Assembly: GCA_002288455.1 (NCBI GenBank)
Contig: NEUS01000012.1
Span: 1 to 52,745 of the forward strand
Origin: Opitutia bacterium Tous-C1TDCM
GTDB taxonomy: Bacteria; Verrucomicrobiota; Verrucomicrobiia; Opitutales; Opitutaceae
DNA length: 52,745 nucleotides
Direction of reading: 5' to 3'
Shown here: in pieces, positions 28,475-37,900 of the stretch
How the letters are laid out: each line of letters begins with the position of its first letter
How positions within the stretch are numbered: the stretch's first letter is position 1
Translations under genes and position numbers: made by a program
Notes under the pieces: generated by a model
Database searches by the model: none
The model's input: only the letters and a program-made list of their open reading frames with translations
Told to the model about the DNA's origin: nothing

Positions 28475-28728
28475 TCGTCATCCGCCGCCTCACCGACCGC
28501 CGCCGCGCCTACACGGGCATCTTTCTGCCCGGCGAAGCGCCGCAGATCTTTCCGACCAGCGATCACGAGCACGCGCGGATCATGCAGATTTATTTGCAGG
28601 ACCGGCCGTACGACGGCGTGGAAAACGATTTCTCCGACTACGGCCTCAACGGCATCGCGTTGAAAGCCGTCGCCTTCGCGCCGGCGCCGGACGCAAAAAA
28701 ACCCGCCGCGAATTCCGCGGCAGGTTGA
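28471..28728 (+). CDS. Small hypothetical protein coupled to thpR
   Basis: An 85-residue protein starting MIVIRRLTDRRRAYTGIFLP. Its ATG overlaps the thpR stop as ATGA, a classic coupling arrangement. The middle contains acidic and aromatic patches (DHEHARIMQIYLQDRPYDGV) and DFSDYGLNG; the tail is Ala/Pro/Lys-rich. There is no signal peptide or membrane segment. I do not recognise a family. Its last 34 bases also encode a terminator for the opposite gene. Confidence 0.7.
   Translation: MIVIRRLTDRRRAYTGIFLPGEAPQIFPTSDHEHARIMQIYLQDRPYDGVENDFSDYGLNGIALKAVAFAPAPDAKKPAANSAAG
28695..28724 (-). terminator. Intrinsic terminator for the glycine-zipper gene
   Basis: On the minus strand, arms 28724-28716 and 28710-28702 form a 9-bp stem with one G-U pair and a 5-base loop, followed by seven T residues (A-tract 28695-28701 on plus). 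It is 27 bases past the stop at 28751. It is embedded inside the 3' coding end of the opposite 85-residue ORF. Confidence 0.9.
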
Positions 28729-28750
28729 AGTTGGTTTAGCGGGAATCGGA

Positions 28751-29254
28751 TCAGCGGCCGTAGTGGCCGTGCCGGTGATGCGACCGCGGCGGCGGCGGGG
28801 GCGGGCAATACGCCGGCGCCCGCACCACGGGCCGGTAACCGTATCCGTAAGCCACGGCCGGCGGGCGCACGATCACCACCGGAGCCGGCGCGGGCACATA
28901 AACCACCGTCGGCGCCCGCTCGACATAGACGACCTGCGGGGCGCGCACGACTTGCACCGGCTCCGCGTAGCCGACCGTCGGCGCGCACGGCACCGTCGCA
29001 ACCGGTACGATCGCCGTCGTGCCCCGGACCCGGTACGCCGGTTCCGGCCGTTCCAGCACCGCGCCGATCAGCGCGCCCGCGGCCGCACCGATCACCGCGC
29101 CTTCCGCCCACCGGTCGCCGTTGTGACCGCCGATCAGGCCCCCCGCGACCGCGCCGACCACCGCACCGCCGCCGACCGAGGGCCGAAACACCTGCGCGTT
29201 CACCGAAGCAGCACCGGCGAGCGCGAGTGAAACCGTGACAAGGAGTGTTTTCAT
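28751..29254 (-). CDS. Secreted glycine-zipper protein with Pro/Val/Tyr-rich tail
   Basis: A 167-residue protein with signal peptide MKTLLVTVSLALAGAASVNA. Residues about 28-66 are a glycine-zipper (GGGAVVGAVAGGLIGG and GAVIGAAAGALIGAVLE), like the YMGG-type or outer-membrane glycine-zipper domains that insert in membranes. The tail is a low-complexity Val/Pro/Tyr-rich region (VVYVPAPAPVVIVRPP) ending in a His-rich segment that could bind metal. A clear terminator follows. It starts divergently from seqA (161 bases between starts). Confidence 0.85.
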   Translation of the reverse strand: MKTLLVTVSLALAGAASVNAQVFRPSVGGGAVVGAVAGGLIGGHNGDRWAEGAVIGAAAGALIGAVLERPEPAYRVRGTTAIVPVATVPCAPTVGYAEPVQVVRAPQVVYVERAPTVVYVPAPAPVVIVRPPAVAYGYGYRPVVRAPAYCPPPPPPRSHHRHGHYGR

Positions 29255-29415
29255 ACGCCGGCTCCGACGCGGTCTTCCAAAACCCTATTCAAACAAATCT
29301 TCCGGCCGCGGCCGCGGCAAATTTCGTCGCAGCCCGTCGCCGCTTCGCCGCAAAAGCCGGGGAATCCGCCGATGCCGGCTCGCCGGACCGCCGCGACCGG
29401 TTCAATCCTGCCGCC

Positions 29416-29928
29416 ATGAAAATGATCTCCGTCCGCGACGACGTTTACGAAGCGCTGCAGCGCCTGGCCTCGGGTTTCCACCGCACCCCCGACGAAGTGC
29501 TGGCCTCTCTCCTGAACCTGTCCACCGCCAGTCCCGATGCCGCGGAGCCCATCGCGGCCTTCGTGCTGGGCGCCGGGTACCGCACGAAGTTCACCGATGC
29601 CGACCGCTACCTCTCCCTGCTGGGTTGGGTCGCCGCCCGGCACCCCGGCGAGTTCGCCGAATTCATCCGCAGCCTTTCGAGCGGCCGCCGCTACCTCGGC
29701 CGCACGCGCGAGGAAATCCTCGCCGCCTGTCGGCACAACCAGGCCCGCCAGATCGATGGCACCGCCTTCTGGGCGATCATGAACATCGACACCGCCACGA
29801 AGCGCCGCTTCTTGGCCCGCGTGCTCGAGTTCACCGGCTACCGACCCGAGCTCATCGACTTCGTTTGCGGCACCATCGGCGCCCGCACCGCCCCCGCCCG
29901 CCCCCGCATGCCGAACCTCGCGGCGTGA
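29416..29928 (+). CDS. seqA: SeqA homologue (hemimethylated-GATC-binding replication regulator)
   Basis: A 170-residue protein that aligns with E. coli SeqA (from memory of that sequence) at both ends. N-terminal MKMISVRDDVYEAL matches the SeqA oligomerisation helix-strand (MKxIxVDDxxY), with TPDEVLASLL matching the following ASDILRRML helix. The C-terminal domain has SLSSGRRY at the GRTR DNA-contact loop, GTAFWAIMNIDTATKRR at the GTPYWVITNTNTGRK segment, and RPELIDFVCGTI matching the exact SeqA C-terminus. Of the two asparagines contacting hemimethylated GATC, the first is kept (Asn123) and the second is Asp125. A 16-residue tail follows CGTI. SeqA sequesters newly replicated oriC and organises hemimethylated DNA; no dam gene is in view. 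Confidence 0.85.
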   Translation: MKMISVRDDVYEALQRLASGFHRTPDEVLASLLNLSTASPDAAEPIAAFVLGAGYRTKFTDADRYLSLLGWVAARHPGEFAEFIRSLSSGRRYLGRTREEILAACRHNQARQIDGTAFWAIMNIDTATKRRFLARVLEFTGYRPELIDFVCGTIGARTAPARPRMPNLAA

Positions 29929-30036
29929 AGCGGGAAACCCGCAGTTGAGAGAGAGCTTCGCTGGGAGTTGAGTGCAGATCCGGACGGTTAAGCCGCTCCC
30001 GGTCCGTTAGCGCGGCGCCCGGTCCGGTTTCAGGAC

Positions 30037-30057
30037 CTTCAACTTTCAACCTTCAAC
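30037..30057 (+). repeat. Three YTTCAMC heptamers
   Basis: CTTCAAC, TTTCAAC and CTTCAAC run without gaps between the convergent seqA and esterase stops (29928 and 30079). A short perfect stem GCGGG-AAA-CCCGC precedes at 29930-29942. No T-run terminator is present in the region. Confidence 0.6.
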
Positions 30058-30078
30058 TTCCCGGTCGACACCCGCGCT

Positions 30079-32178
30079 TCACCAACGCAAACGGTCCGCC
30101 GGCCAACCCGCGCGCAGGCCCGTCGTTTTCGCCCAGGACCAATCGTCGGCATTGCCCTGCCGGATCGTCACCGGTTGCCGCTCCGCCGCCAACGCGACCG
30201 CCTGCGGCACGTCGAGGTGCCGCAGCACATTGAGATAGTCCGGGCCGGTGCGGTGCGACGCCGGCGGCGCCGTCAATTCGACTTCCGCCACCGGCGCCGT
30301 GAAGAGCGAAGCATAGAGCGCGTTGACCGCCTGCGTGCCCGCCCCGGCCAGCGTGATGCGCGCCCCCGCGCCGAGCACGTCCGGCTGCCGCACTGTCTCG
30401 ACCGCCCGGCGGATGTCCCACACGCGCATGCCCTCGAGCGTCTGCCCCAGGAGCATGTAGCGCCGCAGGATTTCGTTGCGCACGCTCGCCGTCCCGCCCC
30501 ACGCCGTCGGCCCGAAGCCGCGCGGCGCGAAAAATCCCACCGACCGCTCGCCCGCCGCCGCCTGCTCCAGCCACGCGCGGACCTGCGCCACGGCCTCCGG
30601 CGCCGGCGGCGCCGTAACCGCCGCGTCTCCACCGATCAAATACGGCTGCCAGGCCTTCGGCGCCGCCGCCTGCAGCGCGCGCCAGCCCGCTTCGTCGAGC
30701 ACCTGCAGCCGGACCGGCGTCGCCGCCGTCGTCTTCGGCCCCGTCACGAGCCACAGCGACAGCGCGACCGCTTCCTGGCTCGGCACGTCGCGCACCGTCA
30801 GCGTCAACCCGTCGGCCGCGACCGGCACCGCCCGCGCCGGCGCCCCCGCCGGTGACGCCGCCGGCCAGCCGCCGAACGATTTCGCCTGCAACGTCGCCAG
30901 CCACGCGTCCCGCTGCCGCGCCCACGCCGCCGCATCCGCCGGGACCGCCGGCACGGCCTGCGCTACGAAATGCTCGTGCGCCTTCGTCGTCCATTCGTCC
31001 GCCGGCTTCCCGCCCAGCACGCGCAGGTCCGCCGGCTTGAACAGCTTTTCCGCCGCCACCGTGATCAACGGATCCGTGCCCTTGAGGAAACGGTTGAACC
31101 AGCGGAATGCCGGCACCTGCAGATCCTGCGTGTCCTTGTGCGGCCCTTCGGTGATCAGCAGCCCGAGTTTGTCCGCCGCCTTCAGCGTCCGGTACAGCCC
31201 GGCCACCTGCCGGTGCACCCGCACCACACCGTCGAGCGGGAAGATCGTGTCCTTGTCCGTGTTCGCGATCAGCAGCGGCCGCGGCGCCAGCAACCCCGCC
31301 AGCCGCGCGAAATCCCAGCGGTAGGTATTTACCCAATACATGCAGTCGCAGTGCCCGGCGACCACGCCGTCGACGACGTGGTTGTGCAAATCCGTGATCC
31401 CCGCGACCGGCACCGCCACCTTCACGCGTTCGTCCAGGGCCGCTGTGTACCACGTGTACGCGCCGCCGCCGGAGCGGCCCGTCATGCCGATCTTCGCCCC
31501 GTCGACCTCCGGCCGCGACTGGAGATAATCCAGGGCGCGGATGCCGTTCCAGGCCTCGACGCCCGCCGGCGTGTAGCCGCGCGCGTTCCACCACCACATG
31601 CCTTCGCGCCGCGTGCCGTGGTGCAGGCCCTCGATTTCCCCGAGTTGGATGGTGTCGATCATCAGGCAAACGTAGCCGTGCCGCGCGAACCAGGCCCCGT
31701 GGTGCTGGTAGCCGGTCTTGTTGCCCATGCTCACGTTGCCTTCCACGACCCGCGCATGGCCGCACACATAAAGAATCGCCGGCAATTTCCCCACGCGCTG
31801 CTTCGGCACATACAGGTTGGCCGTCACGTAGAGTCCCGGCCGCGACTGGAAATGCAGTTTCTCGACCGTGAATTCCGGGTGGTCCAGCACGCCCGTCACC
31901 GTCGGCTTCAAGTCGGTCTTTTCCGGCCACGGCAACAGCCCGAGCATGTCGCGCAACTTTTCCCGGTCTTCCGCTTTCCGACGGTCCCAATCCGCCGCCG
32001 TCCGCACGTCGGCATACGCCGGCAACTCCAACCGCGCCGTCTCCGCCGCAAACTGCGCCGCGACCATCTTGTCGCCCGGGCCCTCGGCCGCACCGACGGC
32101 CAGTGCCGGCAAAATCCCGCAGAACCAACGCCAACGGCAACCGGGGTAAGAAGCATCCATGCCTAGTTTGAAAGGCAT
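30079..32178 (-). CDS. Acetylxylan-esterase-like alpha/beta hydrolase, exported
   Basis: A 699-residue protein of the acetylxylan-esterase/prolyl-oligopeptidase-like group common in Verrucomicrobiota. Features are a hydrophobic N-terminus (residues about 13-28), LPAILYVCGHARVVEGNVSM, WNARGYTPAGVEAWNGIRAL, the nucleophile elbow GMTGRSGGGAYTW, ITDLHNHVVDGV, TDKDTIFPLDG as the acid strand and the catalytic-histidine segment ITEGPHKDTQ. A C-terminal domain follows (about residues 460-699). It probably deacetylates periplasmic oligosaccharides. Start 32178 is the first ATG of the frame; an in-frame ATG at 32160 is also plausible. It follows the beta-helix gene by 36 bases. Confidence 0.85.
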   Translation of the reverse strand: MPFKLGMDASYPGCRWRWFCGILPALAVGAAEGPGDKMVAAQFAAETARLELPAYADVRTAADWDRRKAEDREKLRDMLGLLPWPEKTDLKPTVTGVLDHPEFTVEKLHFQSRPGLYVTANLYVPKQRVGKLPAILYVCGHARVVEGNVSMGNKTGYQHHGAWFARHGYVCLMIDTIQLGEIEGLHHGTRREGMWWWNARGYTPAGVEAWNGIRALDYLQSRPEVDGAKIGMTGRSGGGAYTWYTAALDERVKVAVPVAGITDLHNHVVDGVVAGHCDCMYWVNTYRWDFARLAGLLAPRPLLIANTDKDTIFPLDGVVRVHRQVAGLYRTLKAADKLGLLITEGPHKDTQDLQVPAFRWFNRFLKGTDPLITVAAEKLFKPADLRVLGGKPADEWTTKAHEHFVAQAVPAVPADAAAWARQRDAWLATLQAKSFGGWPAASPAGAPARAVPVAADGLTLTVRDVPSQEAVALSLWLVTGPKTTAATPVRLQVLDEAGWRALQAAAPKAWQPYLIGGDAAVTAPPAPEAVAQVRAWLEQAAAGERSVGFFAPRGFGPTAWGGTASVRNEILRRYMLLGQTLEGMRVWDIRRAVETVRQPDVLGAGARITLAGAGTQAVNALYASLFTAPVAEVELTAPPASHRTGPDYLNVLRHLDVPQAVALAAERQPVTIRQGNADDWSWAKTTGLRAGWPADRLRW

Positions 32179-32214
32179 TCGCTCGGCCGCCGCCAGCCGC
32201 TTCTGCCGCCGTTG

Positions 32215-33378
32215 CTATTCCGGCATCCGGAACGCCTCCGCACCCGCCACGGCCGCCGCGCTCGCAGGGTCGCGGCCGACGACGCCGTCGCGCTCCGGCA
32301 CTGGCAGCACCGGCGCACTGCGCTCCGGCGCCTCCGGGGCGTACCACCAGTTGCGCGCCAAAGTGAACGTCTCCGGCGCCGTGCCCGGGCCGACGTTCAC
32401 CGCCGCCGCCGCACCCTGCGCCGAAGCGAACACCACGACGTTATCGGCAAACTCGCCGCCGCGGCACGGCACGAAATCCGGCGCGCGCGTTTCCTGCAGA
32501 ATCCGGAAAACCCAGCGCTCGGGCCGCAGGATCGTGTTGAAACGCACGACGGCGCCGTCGACCCCGACGAACGCCAGCGCCGCCACGCCGCCGACAAACG
32601 TGTTGCCCTCGACCCGAATCGCCCGCGCCTCCGCGTGGCCGCCGCCGGGGCCGAGCGCCGGCCGGAAATATGGCAGGCCCGTGCTGCCGCCGATGTTCAC
32701 CGCCCGGCCGCCGGCGCTCTCGAAACGGTTTCGCCGGATCGTGATTTGCTCCGAGCCGCCCTTGGCCTGCACCCCCGTGCAATTGCCCGGCGCCGGCACG
32801 CGGTGCCGGATCGTGTTGTCCGCGATCAGGCCGCGGCGGCAGCCGACCAGGTCGATCGCCGAGCCGCCCCGCGTGCCCCAGCGCTCGATGGTGCAGCCGG
32901 ATACTTGAAAATCGGATACGCCGGAAAGCTTGATGCCGTCGTGGTTGCCGTCGCCGCCGATGTCGCCCACCCGCAGCCGCCGCAAGACTACGTGGTGCGC
33001 CCCGCCGCCGGCCTCGCCGCCCGTGTCGTCGATGTTCACGCCGTTGGCCGCGTGGCCGGTGAAGACGAGTCCGTCGACCTCGACGTGGGCCGGCGCCGAA
33101 AGGTGGAGCCCCGTGTTGTCGCCCTGGAAAACCGGCGGCTGCGCCGGGTCCGCCGCCGCCAGCACGATCGGCCGGCCCGGCGCGCCGCGCAGGTTCGCGA
33201 AATGGAAACCCGCCCCGTAGTTGCCACCCGCGAGCAGCACGCGCGTGCCCGGAACCGCCGCCGCCACCGCCGCGCGCAGCCCGGCCGCATCCCGCACGGC
33301 CACGTCCGCGGCGCGCAAACCGGCCGCCGCCCAGATCCCGACCGCCATTCCGGTGACCGCGCGCAACAGGGTGCTCAT
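32215..33378 (-). CDS. Secreted right-handed beta-helix protein (lyase-like)
   Basis: A 387-residue protein with signal peptide MSTLLRAVTGMAVGIWAAAG. The chain shows repeated coils of the parallel beta-helix type (GVNIDDTGG, HHVVLRRLRVGDIGG, DFQVSGCTIERWG, QITIRRNRFESAGG, RAIRVEGNTFVGG), as in pectate lyases, chondroitinase B/alginate lyase (PL6-like) and right-handed beta-helix region proteins. Asn/Asp at coil turns could bind calcium. The specific activity is not assignable by eye. It is in an operon with the esterase and divergent from an enolase-superfamily gene. Confidence 0.85.
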   Translation of the reverse strand: MSTLLRAVTGMAVGIWAAAGLRAADVAVRDAAGLRAAVAAAVPGTRVLLAGGNYGAGFHFANLRGAPGRPIVLAAADPAQPPVFQGDNTGLHLSAPAHVEVDGLVFTGHAANGVNIDDTGGEAGGGAHHVVLRRLRVGDIGGDGNHDGIKLSGVSDFQVSGCTIERWGTRGGSAIDLVGCRRGLIADNTIRHRVPAPGNCTGVQAKGGSEQITIRRNRFESAGGRAVNIGGSTGLPYFRPALGPGGGHAEARAIRVEGNTFVGGVAALAFVGVDGAVVRFNTILRPERWVFRILQETRAPDFVPCRGGEFADNVVVFASAQGAAAAVNVGPGTAPETFTLARNWWYAPEAPERSAPVLPVPERDGVVGRDPASAAAVAGAEAFRMPE

Positions 33379-33473
33379 TTTCCCAACCTGCCGGCCGCCG
33401 CGCCCGGGGCGACCGCATTTTCCGGATTTTCCCCGCTGCATAAATATCTTCGGCTCGCCGCGCCTCCGCCGCC

Positions 33474-34922
33474 ATGGTCTCGTCCGCCCGCCCCGCCCTC
33501 GCCCGCATGATCGCCCTCTCCCACGCCGAGCTCCGCTCCCTTCCCCTGCGGCTGCGCATGCCGTTCCGTTACGGCATCGCGACGCTGACGGAACTGCCCC
33601 ACGCCTTCGTCAGCGCCACCTTCGAAATCGGTGGCGTCCGCGCCACGGGTTTCGCCGCCGACAATCTGCCGCCGAAGTGGTTCACGAAAAACGCGGCCCG
33701 CGCTCCCGCCGACGAAATCGCGGAATTGTTCGACGTGATCCGCGCCGCCTTCCGGCACGCCCGGGATCTGCGCGCCGCCACGCCCTTCGCCTTCTGGCAG
33801 GAACTCTTCGCGCGCCAGGCCGCGTGGGCCGCGTCCGCCGGCCTCCCGCCGCTGCTCGCCCACCACGGCACGAGCTTCGTGGAACGGGCGCTGCTTGATG
33901 CGTGGTCCCGCGCGCACGGACAACCGTTCGCCGCCCTCCTGCGTTCCGGTTCCCTCGGCCTTGAACTCGGCGCCCTCCATCCGTCGTTGGCCGGCTCGGC
34001 CCCGCGCGATTGGCTGCCCGCCGCCCCTTCGGCTTCGGCCTTCGCCCGCCATACCGTCGGCCTCTCGGATCCGATTCTGGAGAGCGATATCCCGCCCGCC
34101 GAACGCGTGGCCGACGGCCTGCCGCAATCGCTCGTCGCCTGCATCCGCGCCCAAGGCCTGCGCCATTTCAAAATCAAGATCAACGGCGAGGCCGACCGGG
34201 ATCGCGACCGCCTTCGTCGCATGGCCGCCACGTTCGCCGCCGAGTGCCCCGACGGTTTCGCATTCTCCCTCGACGGCAACGAAAGCTTCCGCGACGTCGC
34301 CGCCTTTGCCGCCACGATGCGCGACCTGATGGCGGTGCCGGAATTGCGCGCCCTCTGGCCGCATCTGCTCTTTATCGAGCAACCGTGGCACCGCGACGTC
34401 GCGCTGTCCCCGGCCATCGGCGAACTCGCCCGCGCCTGGCCCGACCGCCCGCCGATCATCATCGACGAAAGCGACGCCGAGCCCGGCAGTCTCGCCGCCG
34501 CCCTCGCCCTCGGCTACGCCGGCACCAGCCACAAGAACTGCAAGGGCATCTTCAAGAGCGCGGCCAACGCCTGCCTGCTCGCGCAACGCGCCGCGGCCGG
34601 CGCGCAGGTCGTGCTCAGCGGCGAAGATCTCACCAACGTCGGTCCCATCGCGCTCACCCAGGACCTCGCCGCCGCCGCCGCCCTCGGCATCACGTCGATC
34701 GAGCGCAACGGCCACCACTACTTCGCCGGCCTGTCGCAGTTCCCGGCGGCGCTGCAGGCCCACGCCCTCGCGCACCACGGCGACCTCTTTGTCCGCGACC
34801 CGGCCGGCTGGCCGCGCGTCCACGTGCAGGCCGGCCGCGTCGCCCTCGGTTCCGTCAACGCCGCGCCCTTCGGCGTCGCCGGCGAACCGGATCTCTCCGC
34901 CCTGCCGGCGGAGGCGCTGTAA
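33474..34922 (+). CDS. Enolase-superfamily (mandelate racemase/MLE-like) enzyme
   Basis: About 482 residues. The C-terminal barrel has FKIKING (KxK base strand), FSLDGNESF (first metal Asp), LFIEQPWHRD (metal Glu in EQP) and IIIDESDAE (third acidic ligand). The later SHKNCKGIFK holds the acid/base lysine strand and GEDLTNVG the final strand. The N-terminal capping domain covers roughly residues 15-220 and is longer than usual. Such enzymes abstract a proton alpha to a carboxylate, often dehydrating sugar acids; substrate unknown. ATG 33507 is an alternative start. It lies divergent from the beta-helix lyase-like gene, 95 bases away, consistent with uronate catabolism. Confidence 0.87.
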   Translation: MVSSARPALARMIALSHAELRSLPLRLRMPFRYGIATLTELPHAFVSATFEIGGVRATGFAADNLPPKWFTKNAARAPADEIAELFDVIRAAFRHARDLRAATPFAFWQELFARQAAWAASAGLPPLLAHHGTSFVERALLDAWSRAHGQPFAALLRSGSLGLELGALHPSLAGSAPRDWLPAAPSASAFARHTVGLSDPILESDIPPAERVADGLPQSLVACIRAQGLRHFKIKINGEADRDRDRLRRMAATFAAECPDGFAFSLDGNESFRDVAAFAATMRDLMAVPELRALWPHLLFIEQPWHRDVALSPAIGELARAWPDRPPIIIDESDAEPGSLAAALALGYAGTSHKNCKGIFKSAANACLLAQRAAAGAQVVLSGEDLTNVGPIALTQDLAAAAALGITSIERNGHHYFAGLSQFPAALQAHALAHHGDLFVRDPAGWPRVHVQAGRVALGSVNAAPFGVAGEPDLSALPAEAL

Positions 34923-34947
34923 GGCGCCGCGGGGTTCCGCCGAACGC

Positions 34948-37900
34948 TTACTGACCGCCTTCGGATTTCTGCGCCGGACGGTTGCCCCGGCCGCCTTTCA
35001 GGCCGGCCAAGTAGGTCACCACGTCGCGGATTTCCGACGGCTGCAAAATCCCGAGCATCGGCGGCATGATCGACGCCGGCGGCGTCTGCGCCGCAATCTC
35101 GGCCCGCGGGATCGTCTGCATCTTGCCGTCGAAGAGCCGCACCGTGACCGCGGTCGGCGTCTCTTTGGCCAACGTGCCCGTGACCTCGGTTTTGTTCTTC
35201 AACGTCACGTTCACGATGCCGTAACCGGTCGCGATCTGCGCCGCGGGATTCACCAGCGATTCGAGCAAATAGGCCGCGTCGCGCTGGGCGCCGATCGCGC
35301 GGAGACTGGGCCCGACTTCGCTGCCTGCCGCTTCCACCGCGTGGCAGGCCGTGCAATTGGCGGCGAGGTGATTGGCCACCAGGTTCCGCCCGCGGGCCGC
35401 ATCGCCGCCGGCGAGCAATTCGCCCAACGCCCGCGCCGGCGCCGTCGCGCCGTACGCCGTCACCTGCGCCGCCAGCGCCGGGTTCGCCGTCGCGCGGGCC
35501 TTCAATGCCTCCAGCACATCGAGTTTGAGCGGCGGCGGGCAGGTCCCGGCGACCAGCGTTTTTCCCGCGGCCGCGAGCACTTCGTCCGCCGCCGGCGTGC
35601 CTGCCCGGGCGAGCAACGCATACGCATGTTGCTGCTCCGGCAAGGAACGTGTTTGCAGCACGATCTTGGCCTCGCGGACCAAACGTGCGGCGTCGCCGGG
35701 CAGGAGCAACGCGAGCGCCGCGCGGTGCAGGGGCGCGGGCGAGGTCGCCACCAGCGCCGCATCCAAAGCCTGCTTGAAGCCCGGGTCGCCCCGCGCTTCG
35801 CCGCCCATCAGGCGCAACGCCTGCGCGCGCAATTCGCCGGCGGCCGAGGCGTCCGCGACAATCGCGGCGATCTGCGCCGGTTTCGCCGGCAACGCATGCG
35901 CGATCATGATTTCGATCACCGCCGTCTTCAGCGCGGCATCGGTCAGCGCGAGCAGCGCGTCGAGTTTCGCGGCCAGCACGGCCTGGATCGGCTCGGGCTT
36001 GAAGGTGCGCGCCCAACCGTCGACGAGGTCCAGCCGCGGCGGCTGGTTCCACACCCGCAGGGTCCCGAGCGCCTCGAGCCTGAGCTCGGTCGCATTCGCC
36101 GGCTCCAGGGCAAACGCGAGCACGCGCGCCGCCGCCGCGGCGGTGCCGATCCGCAGACCGGCGTTGAGCGCGCGCCGGGCGATGGCGGGATCGCGCGGGG
36201 CCGCCGCCGCCAACTGCGCCAACGCGGGCAACGCCGCCGCGATACCTTCGTCGTCATGGATCGCCCGGGCCGCTTCGCCGACCGCCGCGGTTTCCCGGTC
36301 GGCCAGAAACGCCGCCACCTCGGGCGCGCCTTGGCGGCGCAGCGCGACGATGCTCACCAGCCGGGCCGCCAGGGACGGATTTGTCGCCTGCGCCGCCAGC
36401 TGCGCCGGGGTCGCGCAAGCGGCCAGCGCGGCCACCAGCGCCTGGCGCAACACCGGGTCGGCGCCGTCTTTTGCGGCCTGCGCGAGCAGCGGTTCCACCG
36501 CCGCCGGCAGCCGGAATTTGCCCACCGCGATCGCCGCCAGCGAGCGGACCCGGGGCGAGGCATCGGCCAGCAGCGGGAGCAAGGTCGTCCCCGCGGCCTT
36601 GGCTCCGGTGGCGGCGGCATCGCCGAAAATCTTCGCGACTTGGCGGCGGATTTCCGGGTCGGCCTCGCGCAGCAGCGCCGCCACCGGCGCCGTATCCGCT
36701 TTGCCCTGACGCAACAGCTGGCCGAAACCCCACAGCGCGTGGATGCGCGCCAGGCGGTCGGCCTTCGGATCGGCGGCCACCGCGGCCAACGCCGCGCCGC
36801 GACCGCGCTGCGCCAGTTCCAGCTGCGCCCCCTGGCGCACGCGCTGGTCGCGGTGCGCCAGCAGGCGGAGGAGTTCGTCGTCCGTCCGTTTGGCGAAGCC
36901 GGCGCGCAGCAACGCATGGGTTTCCCGGCGGGCCGGATTGTCGGCGCCGACCTTCGCATCGACGCGCCAGATCGCGCCGAGCTCGTCGAGCGGGTAGCCG
37001 CCGATCCAATCGGCAATGAACAGCGAACCGTCGGGATGCCAGCTGGCGCCGATGCCCATGACGCCGTCGTTGAGCACGCGCGCGTCGACCATCTTGTAAG
37101 TGGCGCCGTCCGGCTCGGCACGGAAACCCTTCAGTTTGCCGGCGGGAAATTCATTGAGCAAAAACAGCCCGCGCTGGCCGTCGCCGAGCGCCGTACCCGG
37201 GTCGTGTTTGAAGCCGGCGGGACCGTCCGAGTAACTCAGGATCGGCGGCAGGAAATACGCCGGCTGGCCGGCAAACGCGGGCTTCCAAAGCCCTTCGCGC
37301 ATCCACGGGCTGTCCTCGCGCATGTATTGGAAATTGCAGCGCCAGGCGCTGTCGCTGCCTTCGGGCAAAAAGACGAAACGCTCGCGCTCGCTCGGCTGGT
37401 CCGCGTCGTTGTCGACGCCGATCAGATCGCCGAAATCGTTGAACGCCGGCTCCTGCACGTTCCGGTTGCCGCGCGCGTACAGCTCGAAATTCGAACCGTC
37501 GGGATCGATGCGCATCACCGCGCCCTCGTTGGAAAACGCGAAGGTCTTCCCTTCCTTCGAGGTCACGTGCCCGCCCTTGTCGCCGATGCTCCAATAAATG
37601 CGGCCGTCGGGTCCGACCATCAGGCCGTGCATGTCGTGGCCCGCATAGGCGATGTGCACGCCGAAGCCGTGGACGACGACTTCGCGCAGGTCGGCGACGC
37701 CGTCGTCGTCCGTGTCCTTGAAACGCCAAAGGTCGGGCGCGATCGTCGCATAGACCCAGCCGTCGTGGTACATCACGCCGGCGGCGATCCCGGTGACCTC
37801 CGTGTTGAAGCCCTCGGCGAAGACGGTCATCTTGTCCGCGGTGCCGTCGCCGTCCGTGTCGCGCAGTTGGTAAATCCGCTCCGTGTGGTGCGTGAGGTCC

